Source of the DNA: Velamenicoccus sp964471325
GTDB taxonomy: Bacteria > Omnitrophota > Gorgyraeia > Velamenicoccales > Velamenicoccaceae
Direction: 5' to 3'
Length of the DNA stretch: 64,000 nt
Assembly (NCBI GenBank): GCA_964471325.1
Contig: CAYYFL010000008.1
Location: forward strand, 1-64,000
Shown: positions 56,693 through 64,000 of the stretch, piece by piece
Numbering within the stretch: position 1 is the stretch's first letter
How the letters are laid out: every line of letters begins with the position of its first letter
The notes under the pieces: model-generated
The model's input: only the letters and a program-made list of their open reading frames with translations
Database searches by the model: none
Told to the model about the DNA's origin: nothing
Translations under genes and position numbers: made by a program

Positions 56693-59226
56693 TCAAAACC
56701 CAAACCCTTGAGTCGTTCTTTGAAGAAGGCAGGTCTTTCACAGACCTTCTGCCTTATTACACTCATGAAAACGGCTTGTTTGTTCTCAAAGACGGCAGCA
56801 TGGGCCAGATCTGGGAGATTTCGCTGATTGAAAGCGAGACGAAATCCGCAGACCACCTGGAGGAGTTATCCCGGTCCCTGGAAGGGATTCTCCTGAGGCT
56901 GCCTGAAGATATGGTCAGCTGCCAGTTCATCCTGGTTTGCGATGAGGATTTCAACGACAGGATAGAAACTTATCAAAACAATGGAGGGCCTTTTGACAAC
57001 GAGATCATCAAGAGCTGCAGTCAAAGCAAGATAAAACACCTCAAGGAGGGAAAGGACGGTTTTTTTGAGCAGGCAGCCGGCAGCTATTGCTCCAAAAACA
57101 TACGTTGTTTTTTCACCTTGCGGTATTTTCCGTCATGGGTCTATCCGGCCTTCGGCGATAAGGTCCATTTTTATTTCACAGGCAAAGATACGATCGGAAA
57201 AAAGATCGAAGAGGATTTCCTGGTCTACTGCCAGACCATTGCCCGCTTCTGTGAAGTCGTAGAGGGGGTCTTTAAGGCCTGTGAGATCAGCTATCAGAAG
57301 GTAGATGAAAGGCAATTGCACAAGCTTCTCTACAAGATGCTTAATCCGAAACGCAGCCAAGGCACGGGCATTCCTGCGTTAAGAGAAGATGAATATATGT
57401 ATGATCAGCTTTTGTACAATGCACCACGCGTTTACGGGGAAGGGTTCGAATTCGAAGACAGGCGTTATCAGGTTGTGACCTTGAAGGAGCTGCCTTTGGC
57501 TACGGAACCAGGCATGTTCAGCGCTGAAGTCGTCCGCGGAACGCGCTTTTCCCTGTTGGATATGCTTAAAGATTTCATCATGGTGGTCAATTTCCATATC
57601 CCGAAACAGGAGGAAGCCATAAAAAGGATCAAGATGCAGAAGGCTTTTGCCTTCCTGCAGCGCTCCACGTATTTCGGAGATAAGTCCATTGAGGCCCTGG
57701 AGAAAAAGGAAGAACTGGATTCCGTAGTCAAGGAAACCTTCACCTCAGGCCATAAGATCATCTATCCCAGGATCCATTTCATCATCTCAGGGGAAACCCA
57801 GGAGTCTTGCGACAATCTGACAGCCAACATGCTGAACGCCCTCTCGCGCATGGGCGCTGAAGGCTTAAAAGAAGAGATTATCGGTGCGTCGCTGTTTTTA
57901 TCGTGCCTGCCTTTGTGTTTTGACCATCATTACGAGCGGTTCATCAAGCGCACCAGGCGCATGGTTTCAAGCAATCTTAGCGACATGCTTCCCTTGTACG
58001 GCTCAGTCCGAGGGACCCAGACGCCAGCCCAGCTGTATCTGAACAGAAGGGGCGAGCCTGTATTCTGGGATTTTTTTGATTCCAACACAAACCCGCATAC
58101 AATCGTGATCGGCGCCTCAGGCTCAGGCAAGAGTTTCTTCGTGAATGACTTCATCCTGCAGAATGCGCGGCTGGATTCGCATTTCTTTGTCCTGGACAAG
58201 GGAGATTCCTACAAGAAGCTCTGCTCAGTTTTAGGGGGCCAGTACATAAGGTTTGAGTTGAATGACCCCGTAACCATCAATCCTTTTTTAAAAATGCCGG
58301 ATGCAGAGCACCTGGCTTTTTTGGTGACCATGTTATCCCAAATGTGCTCAGGCGGCGATGAACGCGAAAGGCTCCTGCGCGAGCACGAAGGCGTGCTTCA
58401 GCAGGCGATACTCGCTGCCTATAAGGACAGGAAAGCCAAGGACGAGGAACTGGTTCTGTCAGACGTGGTTGAGAAGCTTAAAAGCCACAGCTGCAACAGG
58501 AAGCTCGGGGTTGGCGAAAGCATTGGCATAAAGCTTGCTTTGAAGCTCAGGTCTTTTACCAAGGAAGGGCCTTTTGGCAAATTCTTCGACGGGAAAAATC
58601 AGTTCAGCCTTGGCGCCAAGTTCACTGTCTTTGAGCTGGGGAATCTAAGTGCTCATCCTGACCTGCAGGTGGTGGTCCTCTTAAACATCATGTATTTCAT
58701 CACTCATTTTGTCTCGCAGCCCGAAATGAGGCCTAAACGGAAATTCCTTTTGATTGATGAGGCCTGGAGTCTCTTGAAACTTCAGAATACGGCGGAATTC
58801 ATCACCAATTCGTTTAAGACGTACCGCAAATACCGCTGTTCCTGCTGCGCCATAACGCAGGAGATCACTGACTTAATAGGAAAAGAGTGCGGCATCGCCA
58901 TCCAGGCCAATGCAGCCAACAAAGTGTTTTTAAAACAGGAGCCCAATGTCATCGACTCCTTAAAAGGTTTTGCATCGTTGTCTGAAAAAGAGATCGAACT
59001 CCTGAAGTCTGTCGAGACCCAGAAAGGGAGATTCTCGGAAGCCCTCATAGTCTCGGATTCATCCCGCGGCGTCATCCGCCTCGTGCCGGATCCTTTCCTT
59101 TACTGGCTGGCAACAAGCGATGCCAAGGACAACGGATACTTGGAGGACAAATTGCAGAAGTTTGGCGACAGGTATTTGGAGGCGCTTTCAGAATGCGCCG
59201 AGGAGAAACCTTATGGTCTACGCTAA
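56689..59226 (+). CDS. traC: TraC (VirB4-like) conjugation ATPase
   Basis: An 845-residue VirB4/TraC ATPase that powers pilus assembly and secretion. Walker A is GASGSGKSFF with K481, Walker B is LLIDEAWSLL with D690-E691. The N-terminal domain (1-430) follows TraC. The N-terminal region includes LPYYTHENGLFVLKDGSMGQ, a family trademark. The final third has QEITDLIGKECGIAIQANAA. It overlaps neighbours on both sides. Confidence 0.9.
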   Translation: MIKTQTLESFFEEGRSFTDLLPYYTHENGLFVLKDGSMGQIWEISLIESETKSADHLEELSRSLEGILLRLPEDMVSCQFILVCDEDFNDRIETYQNNGGPFDNEIIKSCSQSKIKHLKEGKDGFFEQAAGSYCSKNIRCFFTLRYFPSWVYPAFGDKVHFYFTGKDTIGKKIEEDFLVYCQTIARFCEVVEGVFKACEISYQKVDERQLHKLLYKMLNPKRSQGTGIPALREDEYMYDQLLYNAPRVYGEGFEFEDRRYQVVTLKELPLATEPGMFSAEVVRGTRFSLLDMLKDFIMVVNFHIPKQEEAIKRIKMQKAFAFLQRSTYFGDKSIEALEKKEELDSVVKETFTSGHKIIYPRIHFIISGETQESCDNLTANMLNALSRMGAEGLKEEIIGASLFLSCLPLCFDHHYERFIKRTRRMVSSNLSDMLPLYGSVRGTQTPAQLYLNRRGEPVFWDFFDSNTNPHTIVIGASGSGKSFFVNDFILQNARLDSHFFVLDKGDSYKKLCSVLGGQYIRFELNDPVTINPFLKMPDAEHLAFLVTMLSQMCSGGDERERLLREHEGVLQQAILAAYKDRKAKDEELVLSDVVEKLKSHSCNRKLGVGESIGIKLALKLRSFTKEGPFGKFFDGKNQFSLGAKFTVFELGNLSAHPDLQVVVLLNIMYFITHFVSQPEMRPKRKFLLIDEAWSLLKLQNTAEFITNSFKTYRKYRCSCCAITQEITDLIGKECGIAIQANAANKVFLKQEPNVIDSLKGFASLSEKEIELLKSVETQKGRFSEALIVSDSSRGVIRLVPDPFLYWLATSDAKDNGYLEDKLQKFGDRYLEALSECAEEKPYGLR

Positions 59227-59665
59227 AAGATTTGCAGTTCTATTTTCCATCTTATGGCTGGCCGGTTGTTGCTCTTTGGGTCCAGCGGTAAAGAAGAGAA
59301 ACGACTATGAACAGGGCTACAGGCAAGGAGTCCATGAGAATATCCATGATTTTGCCCAGAGTTTCTATGGCAACGAGTTTCCTTATTTTTACTGGCAGAG
59401 CCCTGTTGTCCAGAATGTGAATATCCCGGCTCATATTGAGAACGGGTTATTCATTCCTGAGCATAATGAGCCGGTCATGATTGAGCCTGGTGCATGGAGA
59501 AAGAGATTCGGCTACCCGATTAGGGTTGCGAAGAATAAGCCGGACAAAACAGAAGGAGAGGATTATGCGCTCAAGTATTTTGATTTTGATAGCAGGGATA
59601 TTACTGTGTTTCCCGAATCCTACGCAGGCGATAAACCAGGAAACGAAAACAAAGATTCTCGCTAG
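59213..59665 (+). CDS. Lipoprotein between traC and the secretin gene
   Basis: A 150-residue lipoprotein with the lipobox LWLAGC. A conserved-looking central stretch includes FPYFYWQSPVVQNVNIPAHI, followed by PVMIEPGAWRKRFGYPI. I cannot assign it to TraV, PilL or another named family. It overlaps traC by 14 bases and the secretin gene by 101 bases. Confidence 0.6.
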   Translation: MVYAKRFAVLFSILWLAGCCSLGPAVKKRNDYEQGYRQGVHENIHDFAQSFYGNEFPYFYWQSPVVQNVNIPAHIENGLFIPEHNEPVMIEPGAWRKRFGYPIRVAKNKPDKTEGEDYALKYFDFDSRDITVFPESYAGDKPGNENKDSR

Positions 59666-61112
59666 CGAGTGGCAGACAGCAGCAAAGCCGGAAGCCGGAA
59701 CCACCGGAGATAAGCTGATTCCTGCGGCCGCAACCGAGGTCAAAAAAGATACGAAACCAGCTGAATTGCCGCCGGCGTTCTCAAAGAAAATCACCCTGAG
59801 AGCAAATGGCGTCAACATAAGGACGATCTTGGGCAAGTTAGGCGAATTGACGGGATTGAGTGTGGTTTATGACCCGGAATTCAACTCGGATGCGGTCGTG
59901 GCCCTGGATGCTTTGGATACGCCAATGGGGCAGGTGTTGGCAGACATCCTTTTCCCCTTATCGAGCAGCTTCAAGGTTAAAGATAAGAGCCTGGTCGTCG
60001 TCGCCCGCGAAACCCGTGTCTTTAAGCTGAGTCTTCCGCCGTCAAGCCAGGATTTCAGCGATATGGTGAGTAACGAATCATGGACGAATCCGCAAGGCAA
60101 TACCTCGAACAACACCGGAACCCTGTCCGGCTCCACATCCAATATGAGCGTCAAAGTAGGCGCGAGGGTCTTTGTGGAAACCAAAGAGGACAATATCTCT
60201 TTCTGGAAGGATATAGAGACCAACCTCTCGAAGATGATTTCCGCAAGGGGGAAGTACTCCTTTAATAAGCCTGCGGGTCTGGTCATGGTTTCGGATAATC
60301 CGATATGTCTTGATAAGATCAGTCGTTACATCGACCTGGTCAATGCCGAAAGCAATAAGCAGATCCTGATCGAAGTCAAAGTCCTGGAAGTCAGCCTGTC
60401 CAGACAGAATGCCGGAGGCATAGACTGGAACGCCATCTATAAGAATCTGGCAGGGATAAAAAAGATAACGTTGAGTTCAGATTTCGCAGCTCAAAACATC
60501 GCATCTGGCAGCCTTTTTACTTTGAGCGCAACCGGTCCCAAGGATGATTCAGGAACCGGATCAAGTGGCTTAAGCGTACTTATCCAGGCGCTTGAAACCC
60601 AGGGGAAGGTTGAGGTGATCTCACAGCCCAAGGTCATGCTTTTGAACAACCAGTCTGCTATGGTCCAAGTCGGGACCGTGACAAGCTATGTTTCAAACAC
60701 AACGACCACAGCGACACAGGCGGGTCTGGTTGCAACGAGCGCCAACACAGACCAGGTGCAGGAAGGTGTGACTTTGAGGCTCATGGCCAGCATCTTGCAC
60801 GATGAGATCCTTGTGCAGCTGACGCCGGTGGTGACGACCTTGGATACGATCAGAAGCATCAGCATGGGAGGCGGCGTTACCATTGAAGCGCCCAAGACTT
60901 CAACCCGTTCCATGCATACGCTTGTCAAAATCAAGGACGGCCAGACCATCGCAGTCGGCGGCCTGATCACCTCCAATGACACCAAGACCAGGCAAGGCAT
61001 ACCTGTCTTAAGCGAGCTGCCGTTCTTAGGAAGGCTTTTCGAATTCAAAAATAAATCCTTAAACAGAACCGAACTGGTCATTTTCATAACACCTAAAATA
61101 CTGCCAAGATGA
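59565..61112 (+). CDS. Type IV pilus/type II secretion-like secretin (PilN/MshL type)
   Basis: A 515-residue exported protein with a signal peptide at 1-22 (ILILIAGILLCFPNPTQA). The N domain (about 60-140) resembles the STN/secretin N0 fold. The C-terminal secretin domain contains EVISQPKVMLLNNQSAMVQV, VQLTPVVTTLDTI, LVKIKDGQTIAVGGLI and the final PFLGRLFEFKNKSLNRTELV. This resembles PilN of R64-type IVb pili and MshL. Its signal peptide is encoded within the preceding lipoprotein gene, giving a 101-base overlap. Confidence 0.85.
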   Translation: MRSSILILIAGILLCFPNPTQAINQETKTKILASEWQTAAKPEAGTTGDKLIPAAATEVKKDTKPAELPPAFSKKITLRANGVNIRTILGKLGELTGLSVVYDPEFNSDAVVALDALDTPMGQVLADILFPLSSSFKVKDKSLVVVARETRVFKLSLPPSSQDFSDMVSNESWTNPQGNTSNNTGTLSGSTSNMSVKVGARVFVETKEDNISFWKDIETNLSKMISARGKYSFNKPAGLVMVSDNPICLDKISRYIDLVNAESNKQILIEVKVLEVSLSRQNAGGIDWNAIYKNLAGIKKITLSSDFAAQNIASGSLFTLSATGPKDDSGTGSSGLSVLIQALETQGKVEVISQPKVMLLNNQSAMVQVGTVTSYVSNTTTTATQAGLVATSANTDQVQEGVTLRLMASILHDEILVQLTPVVTTLDTIRSISMGGGVTIEAPKTSTRSMHTLVKIKDGQTIAVGGLITSNDTKTRQGIPVLSELPFLGRLFEFKNKSLNRTELVIFITPKILPR

Positions 61113-62287
61113 ACTACCTTATTTTCGATTCCGATATCTACTACGAGACAAAAGAAAAGTCCGGAAGGATATCCAGGCAGGAAGCCGTGATGATTGTCGC
61201 AGGCCCGGACAAGGACGTCTCCGTTGCCGTCATCGATACCATCCAGAAACACCTGGCCGCGCCCCAGAAGGACGCCTTCAGCCGCGACCAGTTGATAGCC
61301 GAAAGCTTTAACTCCGAATACGTCACGCAGTCAGAGCAAATAGCGGCCAATCTCTTCCAGGTGATTGCCATAGAGCGCGCCAAAGTCGTGGAGATCTATA
61401 AATGCTTCGGGTTTGAAAACGTACGGCGCCTGGTTCCTTATGCCGTGGCCTTGAGGGAATTCCTGAAGATCAACAATCTCTTGGATGCTAAAAAACGGAT
61501 CGTTTTCCTGGATTATCTGAATCCCATAGTGCTTTTGACGATTTTCCACCAAGACACGTTCACCACGCCCCGTAGGCTGGCCTTGAACAACCGCATCCCA
61601 ACAGAAATCACCCGCAGTCAGGAGAACTACAAGAACGTCAATAAAGACGCAAACGGCATCGATTTTTTGATCATTACCAATTCAAAGGATATCAAGGACA
61701 AGATTACTGCCAGCGGCCTTGAGGCCGATGAAAATATCGCCCTGGTCAAGGATCCTTATCCGGCCTTGACAGGCCTTAAGGAAGGCTCGTTCAGCATACA
61801 CTATCTCCTGCCTGAGCAGTTCATTCGCTTAAGGCGGCTAAAAGAGATGAAAAAGCGTTTCTTGAACCTTGGGATTATGGCCGCAATTTTTAGCGTATTT
61901 TTGGCCGCATTTGCGTTTTCTTTTGGCATCAATAAGGACAGGAAGCTTGCCTTGAGGGATTTGCGGCTTAAAAAGCGATTCGAAAGCGAAAAGCTAAAAC
62001 AGGGTTATGCGGCAAAATACAGAGACATCGTAAGACGTGAAGCAGGGCTCAATTTCGACGATTACCTTGAGTCTTTTATCAATGCGGTGCCTAATGAATA
62101 CAAAATAGAGTCCATGGTCGTAAGGAAGATAACATCCGGGGCTTTTCGGTTTGAGGCGGTCTTGTTGACAGACGTTGATAAGACATCTCCTGTCTTGGCT
62201 CTACCGCGGGTTTTCAGGCAGGCCAATACAGAGAATGTTCTGGTCAAAGGCAATCCCGGGGTTCGCGTGACGTTGGATATTTCCTAA
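61109..62287 (+). CDS. GspL/PilO2-like bitopic pilus assembly protein
   Basis: A 392-residue protein. Residues 1-245 are cytoplasmic with an actin-like pattern, one transmembrane helix lies at about 252-272 (NLGIMAAIFSVFLAAFAFS), and a short coiled coil and a ferredoxin-like periplasmic domain follow (GINKDRKLALRDLRLKKRF, then ITSGAFRFEAVLLTDV). This layout matches the GspL/PilO2 component that links the ATPase to the periplasmic ring. It starts four bases inside the secretin gene. Confidence 0.65.
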   Translation: MNYLIFDSDIYYETKEKSGRISRQEAVMIVAGPDKDVSVAVIDTIQKHLAAPQKDAFSRDQLIAESFNSEYVTQSEQIAANLFQVIAIERAKVVEIYKCFGFENVRRLVPYAVALREFLKINNLLDAKKRIVFLDYLNPIVLLTIFHQDTFTTPRRLALNNRIPTEITRSQENYKNVNKDANGIDFLIITNSKDIKDKITASGLEADENIALVKDPYPALTGLKEGSFSIHYLLPEQFIRLRRLKEMKKRFLNLGIMAAIFSVFLAAFAFSFGINKDRKLALRDLRLKKRFESEKLKQGYAAKYRDIVRREAGLNFDDYLESFINAVPNEYKIESMVVRKITSGAFRFEAVLLTDVDKTSPVLALPRVFRQANTENVLVKGNPGVRVTLDIS

Positions 62288-62306
62288 GCGGAAGGAGGTG
62301 GAACCG

Positions 62307-62534
62307 ATGTCGATTTTTTACGGAAAACTCAGCCGCAGAGTAGGCAAGGAGGGGAAGGAATACTTTGTGGGCCGGGCAGGCGGCATTCCCATCAGGGCAG
62401 CCTGGGGAAAAAAGAAGGAAGACGACATCTGCATATTTTTGGATGTCGACAGGATCAATTTCCTGGCAAAGGGGGAGAAGGCAAACGGCGCCGGCGCAGA
62501 GGCAACTGCCGGAGAAGAGGAAAATCAGGCGTAG
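62307..62534 (+). CDS. Small hypothetical protein
   Basis: A 75-residue protein with a strong AAGGAGGTG site before the ATG at 62307. It begins MSIFYGKLSRRVGKEGKEYF and ends in an acidic, alanine-rich tail. No membrane segment. It sits between two pilus-type genes. No function is known. Confidence 0.5.
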   Translation: MSIFYGKLSRRVGKEGKEYFVGRAGGIPIRAAWGKKKEDDICIFLDVDRINFLAKGEKANGAGAEATAGEEENQA

Positions 62535-62547
62535 CGATCAATCAAAG

Positions 62548-62592
62548 AGCTCATCCGGTGCATTTAGGGCCGGATGAGCTTGGAGATTTTTT
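62548..62592 (+). terminator. Terminator-like hairpin inside the pilus operon
   Basis: AGCTCATCCGG (62548-62558) and CCGGATGAGCT (62570-62580) form a perfect 11-bp stem, with TTTTTT beginning seven bases after. It lies between two pilus-type genes, so it could lower downstream expression or work as an attenuator. Confidence 0.5.
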
Positions 62593-62607
62593 AAGAAAAT
62601 AAATCCC

Positions 62608-63093
62608 ATGAAAACCATCACATTTCTTTTTGCAGCGGCAATTCTGGTTTTATCCATAAAAATATGGGGCCTTAACCAGGATACGAGCTTACTTAATAGC
62701 CGGCTGAATAAAACCCGGGAAGAGATCAATGCGATCATCCTGAAAGAAAAAGGGCTCGCCGTCTATAAGAACGAGGCGGCTTTGCCTTTGGATCAATACT
62801 ATCTGCAAGTTTACAACGACATCAAGGAAATAGCCGCCTATTACAATGAGGCCTGCGAGGTCAAGATCGCCGGAGCCAAGGACTTGACGGCTCTAAAGGA
62901 TCTTTTTAAGCCGTCTGTCTATGAAGGGATAAAATACTTCGACATTCTCTGTCGGTTCAGTTTAAACGAAAGAACAGGGGGTTCTTTATTGCGTATGTTT
63001 TGTAGCTTAGGCCAGGCCGGCCCGATGGAGATTCTGGAAGTTTATTTGGAAAAAAATACCGTTGTCCTGATCATGCGCCTGTATGGGACTTGA
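62608..63093 (+). CDS. GspM/PilO-like pilus assembly protein
   Basis: A 161-residue protein with an N-terminal helix at residues 3-19 (ITFLFAAAILVLSIKIW), a coiled coil (about 25-50) and an alpha/beta domain including YFDILCRFSLNERTGGSLL. This is the layout of GspM or PilO partners of GspL-type proteins. Sequence similarity by eye is weak and the call rests on layout and gene order. Confidence 0.5.
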   Translation: MKTITFLFAAAILVLSIKIWGLNQDTSLLNSRLNKTREEINAIILKEKGLAVYKNEAALPLDQYYLQVYNDIKEIAAYYNEACEVKIAGAKDLTALKDLFKPSVYEGIKYFDILCRFSLNERTGGSLLRMFCSLGQAGPMEILEVYLEKNTVVLIMRLYGT

Positions 63094-63112
63094 GAAAAAG
63101 GAGGATGCCCGC

Positions 63113-63733
63113 ATGAGAAAATTTTTGACATTATCTCTGATTTTCATCTTCAGCATGGCTCCAAGGTTTGTCTGGGCCGGCGATGACAACCTTTTGGCTG
63201 TGGATATCCCAGGTCAGAAGAAGCAAGGTCCTGGTCAGGAAAACAAAGTCCTTCCGACAGAGCGGCCCCCCGAGAATAGCGCGCCTGTCATTTCGGGGCA
63301 GGGGGATGAATTCGCTAAGGATCTTGAAAAAATAAAGGCTTTCCAGGAAGCGATGAATGACAGACGCCGTGCCATAGAAATGATTCGGCTCGACCTTGAG
63401 AAAGAGAGTCTGATTTTAAAGGAAAAGCAGGCGCAGAAGCAAATATATGATATCGACAACAGCCTGCCCTTGGCCAAAAAAGAGGAGCTCCAGAAAAACG
63501 CGTTGTCAGACGGGCTCAGAGCTCCTCTGGCCGATCCTGCGGACGTCAGGCTCGCGATGCTTTTGATCTCCGGAGACCTCAAGGAAGGGATCCTTACCAT
63601 TAAAAACACGGCCTATCCGTTCAAAGAGGGCGACTGTGTCGCCTCTAAGCTGACTGTTTCAAAGATAACGCAGGATGCGGTTACTTTCAAACAGGCGGAT
63701 CAAACAGAATTTACGCTGGATTTCATGGATTAA
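63113..63733 (+). CDS. PilP-like periplasmic pilus protein
   Basis: A 206-residue exported protein with a signal peptide (LTLSLIFIFSMAPRFVWA, then GD), a coiled coil (about 75-125) and a C-terminal beta domain (EGILTIKNTAYPFKEGD, ITQDAVTFKQADQTEFTLD) like PilP/GspC. GGAGG precedes the ATG at 63113, which I prefer to one ten codons earlier. It would connect the inner-membrane complex with the secretin. Confidence 0.6.
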   Translation: MRKFLTLSLIFIFSMAPRFVWAGDDNLLAVDIPGQKKQGPGQENKVLPTERPPENSAPVISGQGDEFAKDLEKIKAFQEAMNDRRRAIEMIRLDLEKESLILKEKQAQKQIYDIDNSLPLAKKEELQKNALSDGLRAPLADPADVRLAMLLISGDLKEGILTIKNTAYPFKEGDCVASKLTVSKITQDAVTFKQADQTEFTLDFMD

Positions 63734-63736
63734 AAT

Positions 63737-64000
63737 ATGGCCATAGAAAAGATCGGCGACATCCTCCTTCAAGCCCACAGCGTGACAAAAGAAGAGCTGG
63801 ACTATTGTCTTGCGATCCAGAAGGGCCAAAAGATCGATGAGAAGATAGGCAGGATCTTAAAGTATTTTCACTTTGCAACGGACGAAGAGATCGCTCGTGC
63901 CTTGGCACAGCAGGTGGGGTGGAAGTATTTCGACAAAAAATACACGATTGATCTTGAGACGATCGACGGGATAGGCTTTGACTTTTTTAAGGAAGAGACG
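63737..64000 (+). CDS. GspE/PilB-type secretion ATPase, N-terminal part (runs off the window)
   Basis: An 88-codon open frame that continues beyond the right edge. MAIEKIGDILLQAHSVTKEE and LGRIL-type IGRILKYFHFATDEEIARAL are the N-terminal T2SSE_N domain of GspE/PilB ATPases. It follows the PilP-like gene by three bases. The Walker motifs lie outside the window. Confidence 0.75.
   Translation, partial: MAIEKIGDILLQAHSVTKEELDYCLAIQKGQKIDEKIGRILKYFHFATDEEIARALAQQVGWKYFDKKYTIDLETIDGIGFDFFKEET

Overview
The window looks like a chromosome segment of a Gram-negative-type (diderm), probably anaerobic or microaerophilic, uncultured bacterium. It has lipoprotein signals, secretins, a two-gene minimal SUF system, an exported hemerythrin, and a GDP-heptose-type glycan locus. 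The gene mix resembles Omnitrophota-like or deltaproteobacterial genomes, but no rRNA or other strong phylogenetic marker is present, so this is only an inference. Every gene I support is on the + strand. I see no tRNA, rRNA, CRISPR array or intact transposase.

Layout. 0-7 kb: a hairpin-rich leader, a GT-C membrane glycosyltransferase, a DUF362 protein, CTP synthase (pyrG) behind a possible attenuator, a small lipoprotein and alpha-glucan phosphorylase. 7-10 kb: a PEBP-family protein, a small membrane protein and two exported coiled-coil proteins. 10-23 kb: a surface-glycan locus with GT-C and GT2 glycosyltransferases, four extended-SDR epimerase/dehydratases, a TylF-like and a second methyltransferase, a split transketolase, an RmlC-like epimerase, a heptose-phosphate-type GHMP kinase and an exported glycoside hydrolase. 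Kinase, Gmd-like dehydratase, RmlC-like epimerase and reductase-like SDRs together suggest synthesis of a modified (6-deoxy)heptose-like GDP-sugar. 23-46.5 kb: housekeeping and accessory genes, namely tatD, a phosphoribosyltransferase, tcdA, DUF1330, an MBL hydrolase, sufC with a SufB/D-like gene, a multi-PAS histidine kinase with two response regulators, nnrE, the fluoride channel crcB with DUF190, an exported hemerythrin, a K+/H+-type antiporter, a GIY-YIG protein, a TMTC-like membrane protein, a KaiC-like/PPDK-like fusion, lipoproteins, a dipeptide epimerase and a DUF819 transporter-like protein.

46.5-64 kb: a conjugation-type module that runs off the right edge. Gene relics and a terminator (46.5-46.8 kb) mark its left side. 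It carries a TraG-N-like membrane protein, a Replic_Relax-family protein, a TraD/VirD4 coupling ATPase, a VirB2/TrbC-like pilin, TraL, a superinfection-immunity-like peptide, a HigBA-like toxin-antitoxin pair, then TraE, TraK, TraB, a lipoprotein and the TraC ATPase. These run directly into type IVb-pilus/type II-secretion-like genes: secretin, GspL/PilO2-like, GspM/PilO-like, PilP-like and the start of a GspE/PilB ATPase. No relaxase or integrase lies inside the window.

The most unusual feature I can read directly is a set of modular hairpin elements between genes (about 1-240, 7749-8090, 18259-18424, 19430-19660, 22862-23018 and 23785-23905). Two of them (7965-8085 and 18301-18422) share the same outer boxes, have unrelated but well-paired long stems, and end in a second hairpin abutting a strong Shine-Dalgarno sequence. 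Another two (7811-7869 and 23782-23887) are inverted copies of each other that differ by an inserted pair of hairpins.
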